A stretch of DNA of 64,000 nt from Diplolepis rosae (GCA_030998225.1 JAPYXD010000746.1:1674001-1738000); one strand, 5' to 3'; shown: positions 20,713 to 32,062, counted from the first letter of the stretch. Numbers and translations: made by a program. Notes: generated by a model not told the origin, from the letters alone.

Positions 20713-22432
20713 AATTTTCAAAAAATCTATCTTAAAAAATACCAAACTATAGCAGAACTTTTATAAAATTATCATAAAATTGCGTAACTGTAACTGAGTT
20801 TCAATTGCATGTGGATGAATTTTCAGGTGCATGTAAGCGCATTGAACTTCAGTTAACAAAACGTAAAATTATCCCTATTACAAGTATCAGTATTTCCAGG
20901 GAAAAATATACAGAATATTCAACACTTTGGAAGTGAAGTTTAATAAAAAAAATTTTTTTCATAAATTGACTAAAAAGTAACAGAATTTCCTGAAATTCTG
21001 TCTAAATTTTGGGAGGCTGTAGCTAAATAAAACTCCACTCACATGTTCTGGGAAATCGCGGTAGAAAATTCTAACAGTGTAGAATTTGTATTAGCAATTC
21101 TAAGCTAATTTTCATAAATAATCCTTTGTAATTTTATACTATATATGTACTTGCATCTATATCTTCAGTAGAATTTAGACACTAATATATAATAGTTTTT
21201 AGTTGATTTACATTAGAGTTATGTGCTAGAATTTTATTGTTATTCTTAAGGAAGTTTTTAGATAGTTTACCGATGTTTTCTGTACAATTTTATGTAAATT
21301 TTCTCACGATATTTTACATTTTTTACATTACCAAAGTTTATTCCAAAATAGAACTCATATGTGTAATATTTTATCCACTGTTTTAAAATTTTAGAAATAA
21401 AGATCACTGATGAGGATTCGTATTAGAGTCGAAATGTTTGAAAGTATGTGACTTCCTGAGTTATTATTTCTGAACCCTAAAGCCAATTATTAACAACAAC
21501 ATCGTATAGAATTTTTATCTACTATCATCATGTAATTAGGAATGTAGATTTTTAACCTTAATTTCTTTTTTTTTTAAATAAAATATTTTCCACTTAATTT
21601 TTTAATTGATATAGTTGATTCACGTACTATAACATTTTTTAAAACTATTTCATTCGAAATAAATATTTTATATTTGTATTTTACATAAGAGAAATCGTAA
21701 AGTCTAATTTCGTATGCAAGTTTAGATGTAATTTTAGTTTTTTTGAATATTGAAACCTTTCATTCACAGTTTTATAATGAAATTTATATTTATTTATTTA
21801 TTTAAATTTATATATTTATATATTAATTTATTTATTTGAATGAAATTTTTTTCAATGTTGCCTATACCAGAGAAGAAACTCTACTGTATAATTTCGAGTG
21901 TATAATTAGATATAATTTATGTATTACTTGAGTATTTTAGTATTTTATTTTTTGAACTCCAATATCATACATATTTTATCATTCCTTAATATATAATATT
22001 CTCTACATAATTTTCTAATTGAACTATTTGATTTGCATATCTAAAAAATATTGAAATTGATATTTTGTTTTGATACTTTGAAAATTTATTGAATTTAAAT
22101 TTCAATAGAAAATCATTTTTTGATTCTTTAAATCAACCTAAAATTCAAAATAAAATGTTTAGATATTCATTTTAGGTAAATGTTTTTAAAAATATCAAAG
22201 AAAGAAAGGTAATATCTTAAATGATATATTTAGTGATTTTAAATTTGTCGTCTGCTTCGCGCCACTTTGACACGAAGTCGACAGAAACATAATTTTCGAT
22301 CTTGGAAAAACAGACGAGAGCGTGAAATCGAAGCGAGGAAGTGGGGACACACCGACACGGCGCGCTTGATTGTGTGCGCTCCCACATGGGAGCGTGGTGG
22401 GGGCCGCCAGCTCCCACGATCTGGGATCACTG
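20713..22432 (-). repeat. Right arm of element A
   Basis: Mirror of 18566-20285 with only scattered substitutions. The arm ends at CACTG (22432), and mariner relic sequence follows directly. Confidence 0.88.
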
Positions 22433-23148
22433 AATACCAGTGTATATCACTTGAAGAAAACTGCTGCAGAATCGCATCGAATGCTTGTCGAAGCTTACAG
22501 TGAACATGCTCTTCGCAAAACACAGTGTTTCGAGTGGTTTAAAAAATTCAAAAGTGGTAATTTTGATGTGAGAAACGAAGATTGTGGAAAACCACCGAAA
22601 AAGTTCGAAAATCTGGATCAGAAGGGTGTTATCTATTATGAGCTGCTAAAACCTGGTGAAGCTGTCAACACGAATCGCTACCAACAGAAAATGATCGATT
22701 TAAATCGAGCATTACAAGAAAAACGACCGGATTATCGAAGAAGGCAACACAAAGTCATTTTTCTTTGCGATAATGCCCCATCACGCACAGCGAAACGGGT
22801 CAAGGAAACGATCGAGATGTTCAGTTGGGAAATACTGGCGCATGCCGCTTATTCTCCAGACAGCTCCGTGGGATTAGCATCTATTCGCATTACTGGGCCA
22901 CGCTCTCGCTGAACAACGCTTCACTTCATACGAAAATGTACGAGAATGGCTGGATAACTGGTTTCATTTAACAGACAAACAGTTTTATTGGCGTGGCATT
23001 TATCACCTTCCGGACAGGTGGGAAAAATGTGTAAATAGCAATGGAGATTACTTTAAATAAAATATTTTTGATCATTTTCATGCAACAGACGTGTAACTTT
23101 TGCAAAAAAATTCCGGTTTCATACATCTAGACCTGGTAAGTCTCAAAG
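22433..23148 (+). pseudogene. Mariner transposase relic, internally deleted
   Basis: The helix-turn-helix part (SHRMLVEAYSEHA, FEWFKKFKSGNFDV) jumps within the same frame to GVIYYELLKPGEAVN, so the middle of the gene, including the first catalytic aspartate, is deleted. The second aspartate motif (CDNAPSRTA) is present. The frame breaks after AYSPD, where SPDLAPSDY is expected. Related coding text continues in another frame at about 22905-23057 (WRGIYHLPDRWEKC). The 3' end CATCTAGACCTGG followed by TA (about 23149) fits a mariner terminus. The 5' terminus is missing. Element A is inserted at its 5' side. Confidence 0.8.
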
Positions 23149-23269
23149 TGCAAGATCGTTTTTAAAATTGTACGAAATATTCTTGCATCATGTATAACTT
23201 ATGTATCTTCTTAATTCAGCAAATACTTCATTTACATTAATTTATTGAAGTTGCCATGTATAAGATGTT

Positions 23270-23920
23270 ACGTACATCAAAAAATTGTATTCAAAGTACT
23301 TTACTCTATAAAAATTTCAAAATTAAAGTTTTGTAAATTCAGCATCATACCAAAAAAATTTAAGGTGTAAATTCTTATGTATTTTCAGATGTAATTCATT
23401 CGTTTTTTAAAATTATGAATTCCCTAATTTACATTTATTTATTGAAATTTGCATTTGAAAAATGTTACATACTATAAAAAATATTCAAACACTTCATTTT
23501 TAAACTTGTATCTCATGTTGAATCATATCTCTTTATGAAATATTTCCCTCATAATTTTCTAATTAAAGTACTTAATTCATGAAGATAAAAAATACTGAAA
23601 TTAATATTTTGTTTTGAACCTTTAAAAATTAATTGACTTTAAATTACACTAGAATATAATTTTTTCAGTGTTCAAATAATCCTAAAATTCAAAAAAATTG
23701 TTTAGATATTCATTTTTTGTGAAGTTTTTTCAAAATATCCAAAAAAGGAGGGTAATATCATGAATTATTTATTTTGTCATTTTGAATTTGTCGTCTACTT
23801 CGCCTGTTTTTTTCACGAAGTCGAGAGAAACATAATTCTCGATCTAGGCTCAACAGCCGAGAGCGTGAAATTGAAGCGATAAAGTGGGGACACAGATAAT
23901 TGAAGCATATGCTCTGCTTT
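23270..23920 (-). repeat. Decayed half copy of the element A/B family
   Basis: Aligns with the right arm of element A (about 21950-22360): AAAATATCCAAAAAAGGAGG, then TTTGTCGTCTACTTCGC, CACGAAGTCGAGAGAAACAT and AAGTGGGGACACA. It is markedly more diverged than the A arms are from each other, so it is an older insertion. It breaks off near 23900 before a CAGTG terminus. No inverted partner is seen. Confidence 0.75.
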
Positions 23921-24381
23921 ACCGATTAAGAAGCAAAATAAAACCGCGTCCACCTTCATTGTAGTTCCAAAAACGCTTAGGTGGATAGGGAGCGCTGCAG
24001 AGTACCAGTTGAAATTTAATACATGGGAGTCATATGACTGGCAATCTTCTACCTTATCTCTGACACCGTTCAACGGCCGGTCTATTGTTTTAATAGTGTT
24101 AATAATTTTTGAAAGTGTCCAAATTTAATCATTTTATTGCATTTTTATAACTCAAAGATTCTTAAATATAACAACACAAACTAAATAACTTTTGTATTTC
24201 TTGTATTTTTTATTGTATTTCTATTTGTCATTAATTTAAATTTATATTTTTGGCTGTAGGCTAATTGTCCGCAGAAACAGTTGCAAGTCAATGAATTATC
24301 TAGGAACAGCGTTGCCAGACACACGGAGCGAAATTATGGAAACGGCATGTTAAAATTATGGTACACTATGGTACATGTTTA
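23921..24381. other. Unassigned spacer before the mariner element
   Basis: No gene recognised. A somewhat GC-richer stretch (23930-24080) carries an 86-codon minus frame without recognisable motifs. The last bases, GTACATGTTTA, read into TAAGACGCACGCG if the mariner insertion is removed, forming a TTTATAAG sequence. Confidence 0.5.
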
Positions 24382-25667
24382 CCAGGGGTGTTAGTTGAAA
24401 TTTGTCGGTTTTACTCATAGATGTCGCTAACGATATGTATACATTTCTATGATTTTGCATCTATGTCATATTTTTCTATGGACAATAACCTTCAAAAATA
24501 CACAATTACATTCTGCCAAAATAATAGCATCATAGTTGTTTACCTCAGTGAATATGTCGAGTTTCGTTCCAAGTAAATCGATTTTGCGGCATTCGTTGCT
24601 TTTCTCATTTCATCAAAAGAAAAAAGCAGTTGAAGCTTATCGATTGCTGGTAGAAACTTATGGTGAACATGCCCCAGTGATTAGAACATGTGAGACATGG
24701 TTTCGTCAATTTAAAAGTGGAGATTTCGATTTAACAGACAATGAACATCCTGGTGCAGCGAAAAAGTTCAAAGACGAGGAATTGCAGGCGTTATTGGATG
24801 AAGTCCCAACCCAATCGCAACAACAATTGGCACAAACACTAAATGTGACCCGAGGAGCAATTTTCCAACGTTTAAAGCCATGGGAAAAATCCAAAAGTAT
24901 GGAAAATGGGTACCACACCAACTGAACGATAGACAAATGGAGAATCGAAAAACCATTTGTGAAATGCTGCTTCAACGGTTTGAAAAGAAATCTTTTCTTC
25001 ACCGAATTGTCACGGGGGACGAAAAATGGATTTATTTCGAGAACCCGGAGCGGAAAAAATCATGGCTTTCACCTGGTGAGGTCGGCCCATCGACTCCAAG
25101 GCCAAATCGCTTTGGCCGTAAGACAATGCTCTGTGTTTGGTGGCACCAGTGTGGTGTGGTGTACTTCGAGTTATTAAAACCTGGTGAGACGGTGAATAAG
25201 GATCGCTACCGACAAAAAATTATCAATTTGAATCATGCGTTGATCGAAAAACGGCTGGAATGGGCCCGAAGATATGGCAAAGTTATCCTACAACATGACA
25301 ACGCACCGCCTGCTACCGCTAAAGTGGTGAAGAACACATTAAAATCATTGAATTGGGAAATATTATCGCACCCGCTGTACTCTCCAGACCTAGCCCCGTC
25401 CGACTATAACCTTTTCGCATCGATGGGACACTCACTCGCAGAGCAGCGATTAGCCAATTTTGAAGAAGTCGAAAAATGGCTCGTCGAATGGTTTGCCTTG
25501 AAAGAGAAAAAGTTTTTTTGGAATGGTATCCATGATTTGCCTGAAAGATAGGCAAAATGTGTAGAATTCAACGGTCAATACTTTGAATAAAATTCTTTTG
25601 AAATTCCCTTGAGAATTAAGTGTTTTCTTTATTGAAAAAACCGGCAAACTTCAACTAACACCCCTGG
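24382..25667 (+). mobile_element. Full-length mariner element
   Basis: The ends CCAGGGGTGTTAGTTGAA and its reverse complement are inverted copies over about 31 bp (to CGGTTTT), with one or two mismatches. TA duplications lie at 24380-24381 and 25668-25669. The length of 1286 bp is standard for mariner. The transposase inside is broken by one frameshift and a nonsense codon, so the copy is inactive but young. Confidence 0.95.
24554..25590 (+). pseudogene. Mariner transposase (DD34D), frameshifted
   Basis: ATG at 24554. Residues from MSSFVPSK through FRQFKSGDFDL and QQLAQTLNVTRGAIFQRLK form the paired helix-turn-helix DNA-binding half. Near 24879 one base appears to be missing, and reading continues in another frame (MGKIQKYGKWVPHQLN). 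The catalytic half has GDEKWIYF (first Asp), QHDNAPPATA (second) and YSPDLAPSDYNLF, with 34 residues between the second and third Asp, the mariner DD34D signature. A TAG (25549-25551) replaces the Trp codon expected after LPER; the natural end is TAA at 25588. The protein would cut and paste the element at TA sites. Two lesions make it inactive. Confidence 0.93.
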
Positions 25668-26454
25668 TATAAGACGCACGCGCGGCGCGAATTTCAATTT
25701 GATATATCTTCAAGTACTTCAAGGTTTAATATTTTAAATAAATAAATGCTAATAAAATTTTGTTGAAGAATATAATAATATTATGTTTCAATGAAACTAT
25801 TTTAATAATAATTATAACACAGTTTCTACTTTTTCAAGTTTTTGTATTTTGTAACATTTACTTGAAGTCTGAGCTGCAAACGTGCAAAAAATGAATTATT
25901 AACAGTACTATTAGATTTTTTGTTTGTTTTTGTTTTTTTTCTTTTTTATAAATGATATTTTATAAACCATGCAAAAAAACTTATGTGAGAAAGCAAACTG
26001 ACAAGCTCCAAGGCGTCTAGGAACAAGACCGCTCCAAAACATAGCGCTCAAAAAACGTATGAAAATTCCTATCTGGCAGATTCGCCAAGAGTGAATCCGT
26101 AAAACCGCCCCTCCTCAAAGGTACACACAAGAACCACCTATAGACACTGATATTTCCTACAAAATTAACCACAGACTCTGCAGGAAAAAACATCACCATC
26201 CACAAGGGGAGGGCCTGCAACACCCCCGAGAAGTATGCATTTCACGGAATCACAAAACACAAACACGGAGGGAAACAGATTTTTCGTAAAAAAGCAAAAA
26301 TCAAAAATCAATAGTTTATATTTTTATTTTTTATTTTTCCTATAAGACACAGCGGCGACAAATAGAAGTAGCCGCACACTCTGTTTGGTGTCAAAAAGGA
26401 AACTGATTTGAAAAGAGAGCAGTACCGTTTGAAAACTAGCGTAAAAATTAATAT
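25668..26454. other. Unassigned spacer
   Basis: AT-rich, with a GC-richer stretch at 25980-26280 (GGCGTCTAGGAACAAGACC, CAAGGGGAGGGCCTGCAAC) that has short frames on both strands and no motif I recognise. It could be a relic of a retroelement or host exon, but nothing supports a call. Confidence 0.4.
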
Positions 26455-26499
26455 ACAGTGTGTCTAAAAAGTCCCGGGACGGTTGGATATTTCCTCAGA

Positions 26500-27215
26500 T
26501 AAAATATTTTTCAAAAAAGTTAAGGTCATTCATGAAGTAAATTTCAACGAGAAATTCATTGGTGACCTCCATTTTTACCTTGAAGTTGGCTTTCATGGTT
26601 TTTTCAAGGTCAACTTTGTTTTTTTAAATGGAAATTGTAACGTTCAAGGTACATTAGAGGTTATTTGAAATTAACAAAGTTTTCTAAGAGGTCAGTGTAA
26701 TTCATGCAGTAAATTTCAACGAGGAATTCAATGGCGACCTTAATTTTTACCTTGAAGTTCACCTTCGTGGCTTTTTGAAGGTCAACTTTGTTTTTTTAAA
26801 TGGAAACCCCCTTTTTTACATCTGCAATCGATAGAGCGGATAATTCTACGTTCAAGTACGTACCCAAGTCATAGATCAATTGTACCGTTCCAGGTTAATT
26901 TGAGGTTATTTGAAATAAACAAAGTTTTCCAAGAGGTCAGTGCAATTCCTGAAGTATTTTTCAACGGGGAATTCAATGGTGACCTTCATTTCGACCTTGA
27001 AGTTGACCTTCATGGCTTTTTGAAAGTCAAATTTGTTTTTTTTCAATGGAAACTCCCTTTTTTCACATCTGCAATCGATACAGCGAAAAATACTACGTTC
27101 AAGTACGTACCTAAGTCATAGGTAAATTAGAGGTTATTTGAAATTAACAAAGTTTTCTAAGAGGTCAGTGTAATTCCTGAAGTAAATTTCAACGAGAAAT
27201 TCATTGGTGAGCCCT
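26500..27215 (+). repeat. Tandem repeat in the left end of the Tc1/mariner-like element
   Basis: Three or so units of about 200-250 bp, each with GAGGTCAGTG-AATTC-TGAAGTA, TTCAACG-GGAATTCA, ACCTTGAAGTT and TTTTTGAAGGTCAA. Two carry ATCGATA-AGCG and TACGTTCAAGTACGTACC. The same unit is inverted at 28735-29104 and copied again at 38477-38733. Confidence 0.85.
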
Positions 27216-27531
27216 GTATTGATCTTAGCTACAGCGCTTAGAATATTGTGAAATCATATGTATAGGAAATTTTTCATTAAAAGTTCCAGGAGTTCTGATG
27301 AGTGTTCTGTTCCTGCCCAAAGAGTTATATCGAAAAGTCCTATACCGTTTTTCGATACCTAAGTCAATACCTATGGCGATACCATAAATTCTATACCGTT
27401 TTTCTCTCTCCATACGAATATTACGAATCGAAACTAAATTTACGTATTACGAGTACATACTTACTATCTTTCGCTAAAAGATTATTATGGCGCAAGCTAA
27501 AATTTCGGAATGAGAGAGGGTATCTGTAATT

Positions 27532-28560
27532 ATGATGCGTGGTTGGGGAGATCGAGTTCGATCTCATGATCAAGTTCGTTTTCTTTTTAATCGCACTTTT
27601 CGTAATGGAGAAGGGTTAAATCCTGACTCAAAATCAACAACTGAAAGAACTGTAAGGCGCTTTATGAATCATGGATCTATCAAGGACCTTCAGAGAACTG
27701 GTCGGTCAAAATCTGCAGGATCTGAGGAGATGCAGATAGACATAGCCCAAGCATTTGTTAAAAACCCACACCTTAGTTTACGTCGAGCTAGTGATGAGCG
27801 TGACGTTGCTCCTGAGATAGTGCGAAATATTTTAAAAAGCATTAATTTCCATCCTTACAAAGCTCACCTGGTACAAGAACTTAATGAAGACGATCTTGAT
27901 CGTCGGGTTGAATTTTGTGCAATTATGTTGGGCAGAATTGATAGAGATCCTCTTTTCTTGTACAATACAGTATTTTCAGATGAAGCTACTTTCACTTTAG
28001 AAGGTGAAGTTAACAGGCAAAACTGTAGATATTGGTCCGACACAAATCCTGATTGGATGTTGGAGAGTCACACACAATATCCACAAAAGATTGATGTTTG
28101 GGCTGTATCTTGAATGATACATTGATAGGCCCTTTCTTCATCGATGGTAATCTCAATGCGTGTACATATGAAGAGCTTCTCAGAAACCAAATTGTACCAA
28201 GAATAAGGGAGATTACAGGCGATAATTTTCAAAATGTTTGGTTCCAGCAGGACAAAGCAGCGCCTCATTACGGTAGGGAGGTTCGAGCATATTTGGATAC
28301 TCAGGTCCCTCAGGTGGATTGGAAGAAGGGGTGAAATCGAGTGGCCTGCTAGATCTCCTGATCTGACGCCTCTCGACTATTTTCTTTAAGGTTATTTAAA
28401 GAGCAAAGTATAATCAACGCAAACCCAAAGCTTAGACGAATTGCAGAATCGGATTCCGCAAGAGGCTACTTTGATTGATAGGGAGATAATTCGTAACGCT
28501 GTAACTCATTTTTACAATCGCATAGCTTTTTGTCAAGAAGCTCAAGGCTTTCAGTTCTAA
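27532..28560 (+). pseudogene. Tc1/mariner-superfamily transposase, broken
   Basis: The N-terminal part (DRVRSHDQVRFLFNRTFRN, TTERTVRRFMNHGSIKDLQR) is a helix-turn-helix of the kind fused to invertebrate mariner-like transposases. The core has NTVFSDEATFTLEG (first Asp), then near 28105 the frame shifts into NDTLIGPFFIDG and WFQQDKAAPHYG (second Asp). A second shift near 28333 leads to WPARSPDLTPLDYFL. A TAA (28387) replaces the codon expected before GYLKSKV, a TAA follows after KSKV, and the natural end is at 28558. At least four lesions, so it is dead. The spacing of the last acidic residue is about 39-40, unlike classical DD34D mariner, but the frameshift blurs the count. Confidence 0.85.
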
Positions 28561-28564
28561 CATC

Positions 28565-28665
28565 TTCACTGAAGCGTGAGATGCAAAGGGACTCACGCTA
28601 ATCAAGCACCCCGAAACGTGAGAGGCAAGGGGACACGCTAATCAAGCACCCCAAAGGGAACAGAA
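28565..28665. repeat. Two-copy motif GTGAGAGGCAAGGGGAC / AATCAAGCACCCC
   Basis: GTGAGATGCAAAGGGACTCA then GCTAATCAAGCACCCC, repeated at once as GTGAGAGGCAAGGGGACAC then GCTAATCAAGCACCCC. A third copy is in the loop of element B at about 35246-35280. Function unknown; it links two otherwise unrelated elements. Confidence 0.7.
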
Positions 28666-28847
28666 TTTACTACATCCACGTCGTTGTTCCTGGGTAATGC
28701 TAAACTTAAACGTAAACTGCTTGGAAAAAACCTTGAAGATCATCACCAAGATCAATACAGAGCTCACCAATAAATTTCTCGTTGAAATTTCCTTCAGGAA
28801 TTACACTGACCTCTTGGAAAAATTTTAACTGTTGGAAAAACTCTTGG

Positions 28848-31800
28848 AAAACCTTTAACTGATCTGGAACGTTACAATTGACCTTTGAATTGGGTACGTA
28901 CTTGAACGTAGTATTTTTCGCTCTATCGATTGTAGATGTGGAAAAAGGGGGTTCACGTTGAAAAACAAAAATTTGACCTTCAAAAAGTCATGAAGGCCAA
29001 TCTCAAGGTCAAAATGAAGGTCACTATTGAAGTCCCCGTTGAAAAATATTTCAGGAATTGCACTGACCTTTTGAAAACTTTGTTTATTTCAAATAACCTC
29101 CAATCAGTGTCTCCAGAACGTGGGATTTTTCGGCCCCCACCACGTTCCCATCTGGGAGAAACACATGCAAACGTGGCGTGTCAGTGTGTCGGCTCTGCTA
29201 CACGCTGCGGTCACCAGCTTCGTGTAAAGCCGAAGGTGCACGAAGACGGACTTCGTTACAATGCTTGAGTTTTCAAGTTATTTTTAGATTTCACGCTTTC
29301 GTTTATCGAGTCGAAATTAAGAATTGTATTTTTCTCGAGTACGTGCAAAAGTGGCGCGAAGCAGACGACGAATTTGAATTTACGAAGTATATAGTTCAAG
29401 AAATAACACTTTTCTTCAATTTCTTGAAGAAAGTCTGCATGAAATAAACATCAGTATGATCTTGGAAAATTTCATGAGGATTTCAACACTTCAAAAATAA
29501 ACTTTCAGTGAAATTTAGTGACAATAAATGTATAAAATTTGAATCAATATATAATTTTCCATTCAAATTTATATACTTCTTACTAATTTTGTACATTTAA
29601 CAATTTTTCAATTAGAACAATATTTTCAATCAAGATAAAATGAACATAAAATTCAAGTTCATAATTTATATTTTCAGTTATATGTTAGAAATATTTTCAT
29701 CTCACATTTTTGTAGCCCAAGCACAAACTTTTCATTCCAAAACTTAAAATCTCTACGGAAATGGAAAATTGTCTAATAGCAGTAGATAAATTAAAAAGCT
29801 AAAATATGTGTTTATTGGTATTTCCATATTAACATATAAATATCAATCAACTTTAAATTTTACATAAAAATGTTCGTTCGAAGTGTTCAAATCTTGTTAC
29901 AATTTGATAAGATTTTATGGAGGAGTGCAATCTTTTGGATGAAATATTTTGTAGTTCTTAATTTGTCTGTCCGTCTGAAATCGTAGTAAGATTTGAACAG
30001 TAAACAACAAATTTTCCAATAGAATTCAGGATCAATAATAATTGATTCAGGAAATACTTCAACTCTGTAGAGCATTTTTGTATTTCGAATTCAAAATGTG
30101 TGCTTAAGCCACAAAAAAGTAAGCTGAAAATGTAGATATAAAACTAATTATGTCATGTTTATGTCTTCTTAATGGAAAATACTTTGCATATAATTCTCTA
30201 ATTCGATATTTTTTTAATGTATGAACATTCAAGAAATTGATAAATATTCCATCTTTTTATAGGAACTAAAAATTTCCGGATAATGCTTTGATTGAGAAAG
30301 CTAAAAATTTGTCAAATATTGATATAAATTGCAATTTTACAATTGCATTATTTTTCAAATATTTTAACATCTCTTCAATCTTGATAATTCTTACAGAAGT
30401 TTATTTCATGTGAGTGACTTTTTCTTTTTCTAATGAAAGATTTCGTAATTCTAAATTCGGCCCAATTCGTAACATTGTAAAAAGATTTTAAAACTTCATA
30501 AAAAAGTTTTTTCTGTTTTATTCAAAGTCAATAAATATTCAATGTTTGGAATCGAAATATTAAGTAAATGATTTTTAATTTCTGGGAATAAACTGCTTTA
30601 ATAAGACAATCTTTCTTCTTTGTGAGAAATCTCAAATTTAAAATTAAAATTCTACGCATAGGATACAAAAACATAATATGAAAATACTTTTATTACAGAA
30701 TTTTGAAATATACAAGTTGACCAATTTTTAATCGAGTAAATCGGCTACTTTAAGCAAAAAATTATGTTAAAAATATTTTATCAAAAAAAAAATAAGACAC
30801 ATTAAATTACGGTTTAAAATCCACATTCATAGATTGATGGTAAAAGCAGTTTAAAGTTTTTTAATCTTACGTTTTAGTGACGTATGCACAGACTTTTAAT
30901 CAGATAAATGAAATGCTTTATAGAAAGTCAAAATTTTCTTATTACTGCACTTAATCAAATTTATAAAGTAAAAATATTTTTTGATTGATGCTTTCACTCA
31001 ATTCTTTAAACATTCATTAATTGAAAATTGTACTCAAAATTTAATCTTGTAGCGTTCCAATATTCCCACAATGTTACAAAATCTTATTAATCATTATTTT
31101 AGTCGAATTATTTTCAAAATATTTAAAAAATAAATGTAAATATTTTGATTAAATACTCTGTCAAATTTTGCATTTGACTGATCTTGCAAAATTGTTGAAA
31201 GTTTTGAATACCGATAGAAGAAACTTTAAATGAAATTTTATGTCCATAAATGCTTAAAGCTCTATATAGAAATATCAACTACAACATTCTCAAATTTTAT
31301 AAATAAACTATTAAATTCAAAAAGTTTCGGATTTCTTTAAAAACTGTACAAATTTCAAATATGAATCAGTCAAAATCTACTGATTATCAGTGAAATTTGA
31401 CTGATTTAAATAACTAAAAACAGGTTACTGTGAAACAGTCAAATTTCACTGATTACTTCAGTGAAAAGTAACTGATTTAACAGTGAAAAATATTGTTTGC
31501 ACTGATGATTCAGTGAAAAGGCAAATCACTGATTCAATCAGTGAAAATTTGACTGATTCAGATTTAGAGTGTATACAAATTTCAAATATAAAGTGTACTC
31601 TGTACATTAATCAAACAAATTTAGAAGATGAATATGTTAATAAATATTCCTAAATATTATTGGAATATGATACATATCGATTTAGAAAAACTTCTTCAAA
31701 GTACTCAGACATTTTTCTTATTTTACGACATTTTTGCACCATGTTTGACCTTTGGGTAGGATTCAAGAAAACAATTGTAGACATACTTTCATTACTTAGT

Positions 31801-32062
31801 AAAATACTATGAAGACTTGCTTTTTAAATTAAAGCGAAAACTTTTAAAACCTTTAACAATCGGTTGCATAGATTCGGCTCTAATCTTGGACGCAATTAGA
31901 GAAATAGGTTTTTTTGCTTTTTTTAGATCTAGTTTTTGCCTTAAACATAAAAGAAAGAAAACACATTTGAAATATTAAAATAAAAAAGCTGGTTCATTCT
32001 TAGAGAATCCCAAATATTCTGAAATAAAACTCCTTTCCACACCACCACGGAGGTAGAGTTTA
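28848..32062 (+). repeat. Left arm of the element B palindrome, including flank
   Basis: A 3.2-kb arm. Its outer 257 bp belong to the neighbouring Tc1/mariner-like end and the rest to element B. The inner edge is AGGTAGAGTTTA. The mirror copy is 35518-38733; about three substitutions in the outer 257 bp give a divergence like that of the rest of the arm. Confidence 0.88.
31365..31570. repeat. Cluster of CAGTGA/TCACTG motifs in the element B arm
   Basis: About 200 bp densely tiled with CAGTGAAA, TCACTGATT, GACTGATT and AATCAGTCAAA in both orientations, ending GATTTAGAGTGTATAC. Mirrored at 36008-36215. The outer ACACTCTAAATCTGAATCAG resembles other MITE ends in the window, so it may be a small nested MITE present before the arms duplicated. 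Confidence 0.75.

Larger units (their letters stand above)
18566..22432. mobile_element. Element A: 3.87-kb palindromic hAT-like transposon
   Basis: Begins CAGTGATCCCAGATCGTGGG and ends with its reverse complement. Arms 18566-20285 and 20713-22432 mirror each other with about 99% identity (examples of differences at 19587 and 19808). The loop, 20286-20712, is not palindromic but aligns with 36600-36720 of element B. Flanking octamers TATACCAG (18558-18565) and AATACCAG (22433-22440) differ at one base, as expected for a hAT target duplication. The subterminal region holds the perfect palindrome GCTCCCATGTGGGAGC (18605-18620). No transposase is encoded; the mirrored 66-94 codon frames are shadows. 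It looks like a nonautonomous relative of element B. Confidence 0.87.
26455..29104 (+). mobile_element. Tc1/mariner-like element with long repetitive ends, right end lost
   Basis: The left end, TA then CAGTGTGTCTAAAAAGTCCC, resembles Tc1/mariner-type termini. The left 26500-27240 and right 28735-29104 are inverted relatives built from the same repeat (TTCCTGAAGTA-TTTTCAACG, GACCTTCAT, TCTGCAATCGAT, CTACGTTCAAGTACGTACC). Between them lies a broken transposase. The expected right terminus (reverse complement of CAGTGTGTCT...) is absent, because element B begins at 29105 instead. Confidence 0.65.

Noticed and set aside
26017..26223. 68-codon minus-strand frame in the GC-richer spacer
   Set aside because: No motif, no start context, no neighbour evidence.
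29887..30075. 62-codon frame identical at 37506-37694
   Set aside because: Exact mirror of the arm of element B; too short, without a recognisable domain.
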